Assembly: GCA_001429555.1 (NCBI GenBank)
Contig: LMSR01000004.1
Location: forward strand, 27,987-91,986
Origin: Nocardioides sp. Soil797
GTDB lineage: Bacteria; Actinomycetota; Actinomycetes; Propionibacteriales; Nocardioidaceae
Direction: 5' to 3'
DNA: 64,000 nt
Position numbers and translations under genes: made by a program. A model generated the notes under the pieces. It was not told where the DNA came from. It saw only the letters and a list, made by a program, of their open reading frames with translations, and did no database searches. Shown in pieces: positions 34,239 through 42,674 of the stretch. The stretch's first letter is position 1, and each line of letters starts with the position of its first letter.

Positions 34239-34792
34239 GGACGGCTCGGAAATCCGTGGCTGAAGACGAAGACGGGCAGACGCTCTTGGCCGTCGGCCTT
34301 GTCGATGGTCTCGGTCCATTCACGAACCGTGGCGTCGATCCGGGCCTGCAGGTCGGAGAACTCCTCCGCCGTGGCCACGGCGGAGGTGCTGGAGCTGAAC
34401 GCGGCCCGGCGCCATGACTCGTCGGCGCGGTCCGCCTCCTTCTTCCAGGCTGCCAGCTTGCGGATCTGGTACTCGATGTTGAGCTTCTCGGCGGCCTTGG
34501 CCTGCATCCGGTCCGCGGGGTTGTCGGCGAAGTCGTCGACGGACCACGAGATGGTGCTGCCTTCCGGCATCCGCCACCAGCTGGTGCGTCCGTCCGCGGC
34601 GAGCTCGGGCGCCCGCTGCACGACGTCGACCCGCTCCAGCATGCGGAGGTGGTGGCTGATGCTGCCCACCTGCAGGTCCATCGCCCTGGCCAGAGTGGTG
34701 ACCTGACTGGCGCCGTGGACGCTCAGGTATTCGATGATGCGCCGTCGAACCGGGTGCTGCACCGCCCGGAGCGTCTCGATGGAGGTCGTCAT
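34235..34792 (-). CDS. ArsR family winged-helix regulator
   Basis: 185 aa from ATG 34792. Residues 1-90 form an ArsR/HTH_20-type winged helix: IETLRAVQHPVRRRIIEYLSVHGASQVTTLARAMDLQVGSISHHLRMLERVDVVQ. There are no cysteines for metal sensing, so it is not a metal-responsive ArsR. The C-terminal half is a charged helical segment (EYQIRKLAAWKKEADRADESW). It sits first in an operon with an MFS efflux protein, which suggests drug-responsive control. A 20-bp palindrome lies about 30 bp upstream and the -10 box TAGCGT (complement of 34800-34805) is 7 nt before the start. Confidence 0.85.
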   Translation of the reverse strand: MTTSIETLRAVQHPVRRRIIEYLSVHGASQVTTLARAMDLQVGSISHHLRMLERVDVVQRAPELAADGRTSWWRMPEGSTISWSVDDFADNPADRMQAKAAEKLNIEYQIRKLAAWKKEADRADESWRRAAFSSSTSAVATAEEFSDLQARIDATVREWTETIDKADGQERLPVFVFSHGFPSRP

Positions 34793-34821
34793 GCCCGGGA
34801 CGCTAGGTGGGCTCCGCCGAG

Positions 34822-34841
34822 TGCACAAGACTTCTTGTACA
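34822..34841. promoter_or_regulatory. Palindromic operator upstream of arsR-type gene
   Basis: TGCACAAGA-CT-TCTTGTACA, one mismatch in 9-bp arms (34822-34830 and 34833-34841). Its position at the -35 to -50 region of the ArsR-MFS operon and its AT-rich core in an otherwise GC-rich context point to binding by the operon's own regulator. Confidence 0.6.
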
Positions 34842-34870
34842 TCTCCGGGGCGCCCGTCCGGCGTACGACG

Positions 34871-34942
34871 GCACTTGTGCGGTGCTGTTGACGACATCGG
34901 GCGTCACAGCACGTGTGGAGCGACCGTAACCCCGCGTTACTC
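34871..34942 (+). repeat. 72-bp dispersed intergenic repeat, copy C
   Basis: Plus orientation, between the ArsR operon promoter and the stop of the SDR gene (34957). Its stem arms GTGCTGT and ACAGCAC are perfect, as is the inner GACG/CGTC pairing with one bulged T. It lies in the only tandem (not convergent) minus-strand gap that holds a copy. Confidence 0.88.
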
Positions 34943-34956
34943 GCAAGGTTGAGGGG

Positions 34957-36474
34957 TCACCAGGGGCTGGGCTTGAAGTCCTTCACGAAGCAGCCGTAGA
35001 GGTCCTCGCCCGCCTCACCCAGCACGATCGGGTCGTAGACACGGGCGGCGCCGTCCACCAGGTCGAGCGGGGCGTGCCAACCCTCGGCAGCGATGCGCAG
35101 CTTGTCCTGGTGGGGGCGCTCGTCGGTGATCCAGCCGGTGTCGACAGCGGTCATCAGGATCTGGTCGGTCTCGAACATCTCGCCGGCGCTGGTGCGGGTC
35201 ATCATGTTCAGCGCTGCCTTGGCCATGTTGGTGTGCGGGTGCCCGGCGCCCTTGTAGCGGCGGGAGAACTGCCCCTCCATCGCCGAGACGTTCACGACGT
35301 ACGCCCGTCGGGCGCCGGCTGCCACGGCTGCCCGCATCGCGGGCCGCAGCTTCGAGACCAGCAGGAACGGGGCGATCGAGTTGCAGAACTGCACCTCGAG
35401 GAGCTCCAACGGGTCGACCTCGTCGACCACCTGGGTCCACGAGTTCACCGTCGCCGTGTCGGGCAGCAGACCGCCGGCGTCGACCGCCGTACCGGCCAGG
35501 TGCGCATCGAGCGAGGCGTTGCCGGCGGTCAGTGCGAGCGCCGTGAGTGAGGCGGCCGTGTGGGCTGCGCGGGCGTGCTCGATCGTCTCGCCCTCGTGCT
35601 GGGCGACCGCGTCTCGCTCGAGGGCGCCGGCGATCGCGGCCGGGTGGGCCTCGGAGATCCGGTCGAAGGAGACCATCTCCGGCAGTTCGCGATCAGTCGG
35701 CAACGGCGCTGACTCCATCTCGACCAGCTGGCTGTAGGCGCCCGGCGATCGGCGTACGGTCTGGCAGGCGTTGTTGATCAGGATGTCGAGGGGCCCGGCC
35801 GCGGCCACGTCCTCGGCCAGCGACACCACCTGGGTGGGATCGCGCAGGTCGATGCCGACCACCTTGAGTCGGTGCAGCCAGTCGCCGCTGTCCTCGAGCG
35901 CGGAGAAGCGACGGACGGCATCCTTCGGGAACCGGGTGGTGATGGTGGTGTGGGCGCCGTCGCGGAGCAACCGCAACGCGATGTACATCCCGATCTTGGC
36001 CCGCCCACCGGTGAGCAGTGCGCGCTTGCCGGACAGGTCGGTGCGCTGGTCACGCTTGGCGTGCGACATCGCGGCGCAGTCCGGGCACAGCCAGTGGTAG
36101 AACGCGTCGACCAGCGTGTAGTCGCGCTTGCAGATGTAGCAGCCACGCGGCTTGAGCAGCTCGCCGGCGAAGTCTCCGGTGGTGTTCGAGACCAACGGGA
36201 TCCCGGCCGTCTCGTCGTCGATGCGCATCGCCGAACCGGTCGCGGTGGCCTCGATGACGGCTCGGTCGGCGGCGGCCTCGGCGGCCCGCTTGCGCAGGCG
36301 TCGGGCCTGCTTGAGCGCCTTGTACATGTGGGAGGCCGCGTGCTTGACCGTGGTCACGTCGGGGTGGTCGCTGGGCAGCTCGTGGAGCTGGTCGAGCACT
36401 TTGACCGCGATCGCCAGCTCGTCGGGGTCGATCGCGTCGAGCGTGGGGGAGGCATCCTCGGGCGGCTTGGTCAC
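34957..36474 (-). CDS. SDR family oxidoreductase with N-terminal zinc ribbon
   Basis: 505 aa, nearly twice a typical SDR. Residues 1-105 are helical (MYKALKQARRLRKRAAEAAADRAV), residues 112-133 form a four-cysteine zinc ribbon (C112, C115 in GCYICK; C130, C133 in LCPDC), and residues 148-500 are the dehydrogenase: LLTGGRAKIGMYIALRLLRDG (NAD(P)-binding TGxxxxIG) and INNACQTVRRSP. The catalytic Tyr of YxxxK is replaced by Thr in HTNMAKAALNMMT, so hydride-transfer chemistry is uncertain. The cofactor-binding part is intact. Role unknown; the fused zinc ribbon suggests interaction with protein or nucleic acid. Confidence 0.78.
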   Translation of the reverse strand: MTKPPEDASPTLDAIDPDELAIAVKVLDQLHELPSDHPDVTTVKHAASHMYKALKQARRLRKRAAEAAADRAVIEATATGSAMRIDDETAGIPLVSNTTGDFAGELLKPRGCYICKRDYTLVDAFYHWLCPDCAAMSHAKRDQRTDLSGKRALLTGGRAKIGMYIALRLLRDGAHTTITTRFPKDAVRRFSALEDSGDWLHRLKVVGIDLRDPTQVVSLAEDVAAAGPLDILINNACQTVRRSPGAYSQLVEMESAPLPTDRELPEMVSFDRISEAHPAAIAGALERDAVAQHEGETIEHARAAHTAASLTALALTAGNASLDAHLAGTAVDAGGLLPDTATVNSWTQVVDEVDPLELLEVQFCNSIAPFLLVSKLRPAMRAAVAAGARRAYVVNVSAMEGQFSRRYKGAGHPHTNMAKAALNMMTRTSAGEMFETDQILMTAVDTGWITDERPHQDKLRIAAEGWHAPLDLVDGAARVYDPIVLGEAGEDLYGCFVKDFKPSPW

Positions 36475-36517
36475 CGGCAGATTCTAGGTCGCGAGCACGG
36501 GAGTAGCCTCATCCTTC

Positions 36518-37789
36518 GTGCTGAGGGGAATGATCGCGGACACCGAGCCGCTGAAGAACGATCACTTCCGGCGGCTGTGGGTCGCGAACATCATCACGGT
36601 CATCGGCGCCCAGCTCACCGTGGTCGTCGTACCGGCCCAGATCTATGCGATCACCGGCTCCTCGGCGTACGTCGGTCTCACCGGCGTCTTCGGTCTCGTG
36701 CCGCTGGTGGTCTTCGGCCTCTGGGGCGGCGCGCTCGCCGATGCCATGGACCGGCGGCGACTGCTGATGATCACCACGGTCGGACTGATCGTGACCAGTG
36801 GCCTCTTCTGCCTGCAGGCCGCCGCCGGCAACGAGGACGTCTGGCTGCTGCTCGGCCTGTTCTCCCTGCAGCAGGCGTTCTTCGCGGTCAACCAACCCAC
36901 CCGCAGCGCCGTGCTGCCCAAGATCCTGCCGGCACACCTGCTGCCGGCCGCGAACTCGCTGAACATGACCGTCTTCATGGCCGGTGCCATCGCCGGGCCG
37001 ATGGTCGGCGGCGCGCTGATCCCGGTGCTCGGCTTCGCCTGGCTCTACCTGGTCGACACCATCACCCTGTTCGCGACACTCTTCGCCGTCACCGCCCTGC
37101 CCGCGCTCCCGATCGAGGGTGTCACCCAGGCACCCGGCCTGCGCTCGGTGATCGACGGGTTCAGGTATCTGCGCGGCCACAAGGTGCTGATGATGAGCTT
37201 CGTCGTCGACATCATCGCGATGGTCTTCGGCATGCCACGGGCACTCTTCCCGGAGATGGCCCACAGTGACTTCGGGGGACCGGTCGAGGGAGGGCTCGCC
37301 TTCGCCCTGCTCTTCGCGGCGATCCCGGCCGGGGCGGTGCTCGGCGGGGTCTTCTCGGGGTGGGTCTCGCGCGTGGAACGCCAGGGGCGTGCGGTGATCA
37401 TCGCGATCCTGGTCTGGGGAGCGGCGATCGCGTTCTTCGGGATCTTCGTCGGCGTCGCCAACGGCAGTGGCGGACTGATGCTGGCCGGGGCCGTCGTGAT
37501 GCTGATGGTCGGCGGGGCCGCCGACATGGTCTCCGCCGCGTTCCGGCAGAGCATGCTGCAGAGCGCCGCCTCCGACGAGGTGCGCGGCCGTCTCCAGGGA
37601 GTCTTCATCGTCGTGGTCGCCGGTGGCCCGCGCATTGCCGACGTCGCCCACGGTGGCGCCGCCGCCATGGCCGGTACGGCGACCGCTGCCGCCGGCGGAG
37701 GCATCCTCGTGGTGGTGCTGACGATCGTCGCAGCGCTGGCCGCGCCGGCCTTCATGCGCTACCGGTTGGCGCGCCCACAGGACGCCTGA
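36518..37789 (+). CDS. MFS exporter (EntS-like)
   Basis: 423 aa from GTG 36518, with TAGCCT (36504-36509) 8 nt upstream. MFS_3/EntS-like sequence: HFRRLWVANIITVIGAQLTVVVVP as helix 1, LWGGALADAMDRRRLLMIT as the loop signature, FAVNQPTRSAVLPKILP, and EGRTQ-like ERQGRAVIIAILVWG in the second half. The family exports siderophores such as enterobactin and various drugs. The locus is 8 kb from the siderophore operon and no iron box is visible, so a role in desferrioxamine export is possible but unsupported. Confidence 0.82.
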   Translation: MLRGMIADTEPLKNDHFRRLWVANIITVIGAQLTVVVVPAQIYAITGSSAYVGLTGVFGLVPLVVFGLWGGALADAMDRRRLLMITTVGLIVTSGLFCLQAAAGNEDVWLLLGLFSLQQAFFAVNQPTRSAVLPKILPAHLLPAANSLNMTVFMAGAIAGPMVGGALIPVLGFAWLYLVDTITLFATLFAVTALPALPIEGVTQAPGLRSVIDGFRYLRGHKVLMMSFVVDIIAMVFGMPRALFPEMAHSDFGGPVEGGLAFALLFAAIPAGAVLGGVFSGWVSRVERQGRAVIIAILVWGAAIAFFGIFVGVANGSGGLMLAGAVVMLMVGGAADMVSAAFRQSMLQSAASDEVRGRLQGVFIVVVAGGPRIADVAHGGAAAMAGTATAAAGGGILVVVLTIVAALAAPAFMRYRLARPQDA

Positions 37790-37891
37790 ACCTGGCTGAC
37801 CTGTCTGCGGGTGTCGGGAATTCGTGGGGGCTGAACCCTCGACACAGATTGCCGAGTGCAACTAGCGTGGCGGCACCCGACAGGAGGTGTG

Positions 37892-38365
37892 ATGGCCGAC
37901 ACACGTTGCGACATGACGCACCGTGCCTACGAGCTTGCCCTCGGAGAGGGCCTCGGCTTCTGGGAACGCAGCGCGACCGTGACCTCGCTGTTGTCGGCAA
38001 CTGCCAGTCGCTCCGGCCGCCGGCCCTTCCTGGGCGGTGGACGCAAGCACAAGGCGAACGACCTGATGTTGCACACCTTCGACGGTGGGCTGGTCGTCGA
38101 GCGAGTCCGTGGCGGTGTGCTCGGCGCCTGCTACACCACGGTCACCGCTGGGTTGCTCGAGATCGAGCCGTGTCCCGAGACTTCCGGTCCGGGCCTGGCG
38201 CTGAGCCTCACCTTCGACGGCAGCCGGACCCTTCTCCTCATGGAGTCCACGACCAGCACTCCCGACGAGCTCGCGGAGCTGGCCGGCCGATGTCGTGCCA
38301 GCTCGCGAGCCCGGATGGAACGCTGGCAGCTCGGCCAGGCGTTCAGCGACCCCGACTGGATCTGA
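37892..38365 (+). CDS. Conserved hypothetical protein
   Basis: 157 aa; strong Shine-Dalgarno AGGAGGTG (37882-37889) 3-10 nt before the ATG and a TAGCGT -10 box (37863-37868), so here a short leader is present. N-terminal helix (CDMTHRAYELALGEGLGFWERSATVTSLLS), a basic segment (SGRRPFLGGGRKHKAND), then beta-rich sequence (LMLHTFDGGLVVERVRGG, LALSLTFDGSRTLLLME) and a final helix. Not recognised. It precedes the pyrimidine-dimer glycosylase gene by 26 bp. Confidence 0.65.
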   Translation: MADTRCDMTHRAYELALGEGLGFWERSATVTSLLSATASRSGRRPFLGGGRKHKANDLMLHTFDGGLVVERVRGGVLGACYTTVTAGLLEIEPCPETSGPGLALSLTFDGSRTLLLMESTTSTPDELAELAGRCRASSRARMERWQLGQAFSDPDWI

Positions 38366-38391
38366 TCGTCCGGATCAGAGAGGCTCCGGGC

Positions 38392-38823
38392 ATGCGGATC
38401 TGGTCGTTGCACCCCGAACACCTGGACGTGAGGGGCCTGGTCGCCTGTTGGCGCGAGACGTTGCTGGCGCAGAAGGTGCTGCGCGGACTGACCGTGGGTT
38501 ATCGCAACCACCCTCAGCTGATCCGCTTCCGCGCCTCCGGCGACCCGGTGGTCGCCGTCGCCACCTACTTGCACGGCGTCGCCGACGAGGCCGATGCTCG
38601 TGGCTACAACTTCGACCGGAGCCGGGTCGTCGTCGCCCCGGACCCAGCGTTGAGGATGCCGGTCAACGACGGCCAGGTTGCCCATGAGTGGCAGCACCTG
38701 CTGGCCAAGCTCGCCGAACGCGACCCGGCGCGGCACGAGATGCTGCTCGCGACCGAGCCGCGCGTGCACCCGCTCTTCGTCGTACGCCGGGGGCCGGTCG
38801 AGGCGTGGGAGGCCACCGGCTGA
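38392..38823 (+). CDS. Pyrimidine dimer DNA glycosylase-like protein (endonuclease V family)
   Basis: 143 aa. MRIWSLHPEHLDVRGLVACWRETLLAQKVLRG and NHPQLIRFRASGDPV match the bacterial pyrimidine-dimer glycosylase family related to phage T4 endonuclease V, which cuts the N-glycosidic bond at UV photodimers and then the backbone. A conserved Glu in the ACWRETLLAQ helix is the probable catalytic acid, and the N-terminal amine attacks C1'. Length 143 aa is close to the 138 aa of T4 EndoV. It is downstream of an unknown gene in the same orientation and has no other repair genes beside it. Confidence 0.8.
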   Translation: MRIWSLHPEHLDVRGLVACWRETLLAQKVLRGLTVGYRNHPQLIRFRASGDPVVAVATYLHGVADEADARGYNFDRSRVVVAPDPALRMPVNDGQVAHEWQHLLAKLAERDPARHEMLLATEPRVHPLFVVRRGPVEAWEATG

Positions 38824-38832
38824 GCCGGGCGC

Positions 38833-39405
38833 TCACTCCTCCGGAGGGATCACCGCGCGGACCCGGGTCACGAACTCGCCGAAGTTGGCCATGAACTCAC
38901 GCAGGAACTCCTCGGTCTCGGAGTCGCTGACGTGGCCGGCGTCGTCGACCAGACCCTCGGTGAACTTGATGTAGGCCTCGGGCGCGTTCATCTGCGGTGA
39001 GTCACAGAAGCTCAGCACGCTGCGCAGGTTCTGCTGGGCGACGGCGGTGCCGATGTTGCCGGGCGAGGCGCCGATGACCGCGGACGGCTTGCGGGAGAAG
39101 GAGTTCTTGCCCCACGGCCGACTGGCCCAGTCGATCGCGTTCTTCAGGCCACCGGGGATGTCCCGGTTGTACTCAGGGGTGACGAACAGCAGGGCGTCGA
39201 CGCCGGCGATCTGCTCCTTCAGGGCGCGCGCGGGCGCCGGGTAGTCGCCGTCGAGGTCACGGTTGTAGAGCGGGAGGTCCTTGATCGGGATCTCCTCGAA
39301 CGCCAGGTTCTCCGGAGCCAGGGGGATCAGCGCCGTCGCGAGCTTCCGGTTGATCGAGTCCTTCGAGAGGCTGCCGACCATGTAGCCGACCTTGTGCACG
39401 GTCAT
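38833..39405 (-). CDS. NADPH-dependent FMN reductase family protein
   Basis: 190 aa from ATG 39405, with RBS GGAGGA 6-11 nt upstream on the minus strand. Flavodoxin-like fold: VGYMVGSLSKDSINRKLATAL at the start binds FMN phosphate, then LLFVTPEYNRDIPGGLKNAIDW and SRKPSAVIGASPGNIGTAVAQQNLR, the signatures of NADPH-dependent FMN/quinone reductases (ChrR/azoreductase group). Usually reduces flavin, quinones or chromate for redox protection. The gene converges with the glycosylase gene and is divergent from the NTF2-like gene at 39487. Confidence 0.85.
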   Translation of the reverse strand: MTVHKVGYMVGSLSKDSINRKLATALIPLAPENLAFEEIPIKDLPLYNRDLDGDYPAPARALKEQIAGVDALLFVTPEYNRDIPGGLKNAIDWASRPWGKNSFSRKPSAVIGASPGNIGTAVAQQNLRSVLSFCDSPQMNAPEAYIKFTEGLVDDAGHVSDSETEEFLREFMANFGEFVTRVRAVIPPEE

Positions 39406-39486
39406 CCGCGTTCCTCCATCAGTCGTTATGTCCGGTTCCGTCGATGCCCACCATGCCGAACAGGCGGTGCGAGCACAATGGGACCC

Positions 39487-39975
39487 ATGTCGACCTGGAC
39501 GCGCGAGGAACTCGCCGACGCATTCGCCCACTTCCAACAACAGGTCCAGGCCGCGGCCGACTCCGGGGAGTGGTCACGTTTCGCCGACCTCTTCGTCGAG
39601 GACGCGACGTACGTCGAGCACGCCTACGGGCGCTTCTCCGGGCGTGAGGAGATCCGGGAGTGGGTGACCCGCACGATGACCAGCTTCCCCGGCAACGAGA
39701 TGGTGGCGTTCCCGGCGAACTGGGTGACGATCGACGTCGAGCGCGGCTGGGTGATCTGCGAGATCGCCAACCCGATGCGCGACCCGGGCGACGGCAGCGT
39801 CATCTCACCGAGCAACCTCACCATCCTGCGGTACGCCGGCAACGGGATGTGGCGCGAGGAGGAGGACGTCTACAACCCGGCCACCTTCGCCACGGCGGTC
39901 AAGCAGTGGTTGGCGATTGCCGCCGAGCACGGGCAGCTGCCCGAAGGCCTGCCGGCCTGGGCGACTCAGGCCTGA
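39487..39975 (+). CDS. NTF2-like (SnoaL-type) protein
   Basis: 162 aa with the cone-shaped NTF2 fold: WTREELADAFAHFQQQVQAAADSGEWSRFADLFVEDATYVEH (long helix then strand), GREEIREWVTRTMTSFPG, and a later beta-sheet (NWVTIDVERGWVICEIANPMRDP). SnoaL-like proteins are hydratases, isomerases or ligand binders; no catalytic Asp/His pair stands out. Start ATG 39487 is 7 nt after CACAAT (39474-39479). It is divergent from the flavin reductase gene (starts about 80 bp apart). Confidence 0.72.
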   Translation: MSTWTREELADAFAHFQQQVQAAADSGEWSRFADLFVEDATYVEHAYGRFSGREEIREWVTRTMTSFPGNEMVAFPANWVTIDVERGWVICEIANPMRDPGDGSVISPSNLTILRYAGNGMWREEEDVYNPATFATAVKQWLAIAAEHGQLPEGLPAWATQA

Positions 39976-40000
39976 AGCGCTCGGCTCGGCCCGCCGGACG

Positions 40001-40885
40001 TCACTCCGTGGGCTCGAGCGTCGGCTCCTCGGCCCCGGACGACTCCGGCTCGGATGCCTCGCCGCTGGGCACGTCACCCTCCGCAGCGGGCGTGTCGAAG
40101 CCGCACTGCCTGGTCTCCTGCTTGATCTGCTTGGTCAGCCGATCCTTGCCCGCCTCGTGGGCCTCGGCCACGGTGCCCTCGTAGATCTGTCCGTCCTCGG
40201 ACTCCAGGTTGACCGCCGACGCATCTGCGCAGAGGTGGAAGACCTTGCCGGACTTGGTCCAGTAGACGAGGTTCTCGCCGGTGATCTGCTCGACCTGGTT
40301 GGTCTCCTCGGTGTACTGCTCGACCGACGGCGAGTCCCAGTCGACCCCGAACAGCGTGGCCGCCACCATCACCGCGATGCCGATGCCGCCGGCGATGGCC
40401 TTGTCCTTCTTGTCCAGGTCGCCGTTGAGGAAGATCATCACGATCAGCGGCAGGAATGCGATCACGGTGATGATGGCGCCGAGCTGGTTCTGCACGAAGA
40501 ACCGCACGGTGTCCTGGCGTGAGGCCGGGTCGAGCCGGTTGGCCTTCTTCCACAGGAACGAGCCGCCCATCGCGAGGGCACCGATCACCACGATGAGGGC
40601 GATCAGGATGACCATGTTGATGTCGTCCTGCCGCAGCACCCAGAAGATGCCGAACAGCTCACCGGCGATGGCCAGCGCCCACAGGGCCGCGGCAACCAGG
40701 CGGAACGTGGTCGCCTTCTTCTTCGCCTCGGCTGTCGGCTTCCAGGCCGGGTCCACGTCCTGGACGTCGTCTCCGCCGGATCGGGTCGGACGGGTGGTGC
40801 CCTTCGATCCGCCCCTGCTGCTCGGCGGTGGCGCCAACTTCTCGGCCCGGACGATCTTCTTGCCGGACGACGACTTCTTGGCCAT
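40001..40885 (-). CDS. Membrane protein with basic N-terminus and extracytoplasmic domain
   Basis: 294 aa from ATG 40885 (RBS GGGAG). The first 57 residues are Lys/Arg/Ser-rich (MAKKSSSGKKIVRAEK...), then four or five predicted transmembrane helices (about 60-175; LVAAALWALAIAGELFGIFWVL, INMVILIALIVVIGAL, LGAIITVIAFLPLIVMIFL, IAGGIGIAVMVAATLFG). Residues about 185-260 form a soluble domain with two cysteines (HLCADAS, RQCGFD) that could pair outside the cell, and the tail is acidic. This looks like a conserved actinobacterial membrane protein of unknown function. A 13-bp palindrome sits 30 bp upstream of the start. Confidence 0.7.
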   Translation of the reverse strand: MAKKSSSGKKIVRAEKLAPPPSSRGGSKGTTRPTRSGGDDVQDVDPAWKPTAEAKKKATTFRLVAAALWALAIAGELFGIFWVLRQDDINMVILIALIVVIGALAMGGSFLWKKANRLDPASRQDTVRFFVQNQLGAIITVIAFLPLIVMIFLNGDLDKKDKAIAGGIGIAVMVAATLFGVDWDSPSVEQYTEETNQVEQITGENLVYWTKSGKVFHLCADASAVNLESEDGQIYEGTVAEAHEAGKDRLTKQIKQETRQCGFDTPAAEGDVPSGEASEPESSGAEEPTLEPTE

Positions 40886-40913
40886 GGGGGCTCCCGGGAT
40901 TGCAGCGCGGACG

Positions 40914-40926
40914 ATTTGGGCCAAAT
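40914..40926. promoter_or_regulatory. 13-bp AT-rich palindrome upstream of membrane protein gene
   Basis: ATTTGG-G-CCAAAT, a perfect inverted repeat in the 74-bp gap between the membrane protein start (40885) and the stop of the next gene upstream (40960). An isolated AT-rich palindrome in such GC-rich DNA is a likely regulator site; the regulator is not identifiable. Confidence 0.4.
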
Positions 40927-40959
40927 ATCCCATGCTTGCGCCGGAATGCGGTTGCCTGA

Positions 40960-41853
40960 CTACAGATCGACCGCGCGGTTCACCCAGGTGGAGGTGACCA
41001 CCATGCCGACCTTCTCGTAGAGCGACAGCGCACCAGTGCGGGAGTCGGTGTTGAGCTCGCACCGCGTTGCGCCGTGCTCGCGGGCGGCCGTGAATGAGTC
41101 GGCAAGGAGTGCTTGGGCCAGGCCACGACCACGTTCGTCGCCACGAACGGCCAGTCGGTCGACGTATCCGCAGGGGCCGTCCAGCACCATCGAGGAGACG
41201 GCGACCACCTGGTCGCCTGCATCGACGACCACCCGCAGGTGCCACGGCTCGAAGCCGGGCCGGCGTACGACCTTGGCGACGAAGTCGCCGAACGGCTCCC
41301 GTTCGCGCTCGGACCACTCGAGGAAGGCGTCCTCGGCGACCTTCCACGCGGCCCTGTGGTCATCCGCCGTGGCCGTGCGGAGCCGGAACCCGTCGGGGAG
41401 GGCGCGGGCCGGAATGTCGGCCCCCTCAGGCAGGGCCAGGAGCCACGACGTCCACCTCACCCGGAACCCCATTGCCTCCAGGAGGCGGTCGGCCGCCGAA
41501 CCCTGCGGCACCGACTGGCCCACGGCTCGTACGCCGGCAGCGCGAGCGTGCTCGTGGATCCAGCCGACCAGCCAGGTGCCGATGCCACGCCCCTGTCGGT
41601 CCGGATGGACGGAAGCCTCGGCGCGGTCGTGCCCTCCGTGTTCGGCGTACCCCACGAGGCGGTCACCGTCGAAGACACCGACCGTGCTGGCGCCGATGTC
41701 GAAGCTGGGGCGCTGCCAGTCGCTGACGATGTCGGCCAGCTCGATCTGGGCCTCGCCGATGGCGGCCACCTCGTCGGCTGCCATCACATCTGTGACGGCC
41801 TGCGCGTCGTCGAGCGTGAGTGGACGGCTGGTGAGGCCTTCGGAAAGCTCCAT
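40960..41853 (-). CDS. Protein with two GNAT acetyltransferase domains
   Basis: 297 aa from ATG 41853 (MELSEGLTSRPLTLDD); a start 16 codons upstream is possible. Two tandem GNAT domains: residues 1-150 (ASVHPDRQGRGIGTWLVGWIHEHA as motif A) and about 155-297 (AVRGDERGRGLAQALLADSFTAAREHGATRCELNTDS, the complete motif A/B). The double-GNAT layout and length match mycothiol synthase (MshD) and its relatives, in which one domain is catalytic. Nothing nearby links it to mycothiol, so a general double-GNAT label is safer. Stop at 40960, close to the membrane protein promoter. Confidence 0.8.
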   Translation of the reverse strand: MELSEGLTSRPLTLDDAQAVTDVMAADEVAAIGEAQIELADIVSDWQRPSFDIGASTVGVFDGDRLVGYAEHGGHDRAEASVHPDRQGRGIGTWLVGWIHEHARAAGVRAVGQSVPQGSAADRLLEAMGFRVRWTSWLLALPEGADIPARALPDGFRLRTATADDHRAAWKVAEDAFLEWSEREREPFGDFVAKVVRRPGFEPWHLRVVVDAGDQVVAVSSMVLDGPCGYVDRLAVRGDERGRGLAQALLADSFTAAREHGATRCELNTDSRTGALSLYEKVGMVVTSTWVNRAVDL

Positions 41854-42030
41854 GCTGAATTCAAGCCCCACCGCGGGTGTGGGTGCATCCGGTTTTCCCA
41901 TTCGGCCAGATCCTCGCCGGCAACCTGCGGGGACAGGGCGTGCGTTCGAGCTCCCAGCGCGCGAACGCGGAACCGGCCGGTCAGTCCCCTCGGGAGGGCT
42001 GGCCGGCCGGCGTACGGCGGAGCTGCTGGC

Positions 42031-42633
42031 TCAGGCGTTCTTGATCGCCGAGACGTCGAACTGCAGCTTGATCTTCTCGGAGACCAGCACGCCACCGGTC
42101 TCGAGGGCCGCGTTCCAAGTCAGGCCGAAGTCCTTGCGGTTGATGGTGGTCGCGCCCTCGAAGCCGACGCGGGTGTTGCCGAACGGGTCCTGGGCGGAGC
42201 CGAGCTGCTCGAACCCGATCGTGACGGGCAACGTGGTGTCCTTGATGGTCAGGTCGCCGGTGATGTTCCAGTCGTCGCCGTCACGCTCGACGGAGGTGGA
42301 GCTGAACGTCCAGGTCGGGAAGTTCTCGACGTCGAAGAAGTCGGCGGAGGTGAGGTGACCGTCGCGGTCAGCGGCGCCGGTGGAGACCGTCGAGGCGTCG
42401 ATGGTCAGCTTGACCGAGGAGTTCGCCGGGGTGGCGGTGTCGATCGTGGCGGTGCCCTCGAAGCCGGTGAACTGGCCGCGCACGTTGGTCACCATCGCGT
42501 GCCGAGCGGTGAAGCCGAGGACGGTGTGGCTGGGGTCGATGGTGTAGTCGCCCGAGATGTCGGAGACGGCGGTGGTGCCGGCGTCGAAGACGGACTCGGG
42601 GGCGGCGGACTTGTTGCGGCTGAAGATGCTCAT
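42031..42633 (-). CDS. YceI family protein
   Basis: 200 aa from ATG 42633, preceded by AGGAG about 10 nt upstream. The YceI lipocalin-like barrel is clear: GDYTIDPSHTVLGFTARHAMVTNVRGQFTGFEGTATID, HLTSADFFDVENFPTWTFSS, and TINRKDFGLTWNAALETGGVLVSEKIKLQFDVSA. It binds a polyisoprenoid-like lipid; bacterial relatives respond to base or stress. The N-terminus (MSIFSRNKSAAPESV) has no signal peptide, as in actinobacterial cytoplasmic YceI. A TTGAA-N2-TTCAA palindrome 42 bp upstream suggests a MarR-type regulator. Confidence 0.9.
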   Translation of the reverse strand: MSIFSRNKSAAPESVFDAGTTAVSDISGDYTIDPSHTVLGFTARHAMVTNVRGQFTGFEGTATIDTATPANSSVKLTIDASTVSTGAADRDGHLTSADFFDVENFPTWTFSSTSVERDGDDWNITGDLTIKDTTLPVTIGFEQLGSAQDPFGNTRVGFEGATTINRKDFGLTWNAALETGGVLVSEKIKLQFDVSAIKNA

Positions 42634-42674
42634 TGTGGTGTGCTCCTGAAGATCTTGGGTGGTGTGGGCTTTCA

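Noticed and set aside
33018..34319. Upstream extension of the MFS gene to 34319
   Set aside because: The extra 27 codons lie within the ArsR-type gene, and ATG 34238 gives the normal ATGA overlap.
36518..37789. Assigning the EntS-like exporter to desferrioxamine export
   Set aside because: It is 8 kb away on the other strand with no iron box; similarity to EntS alone does not establish the substrate.
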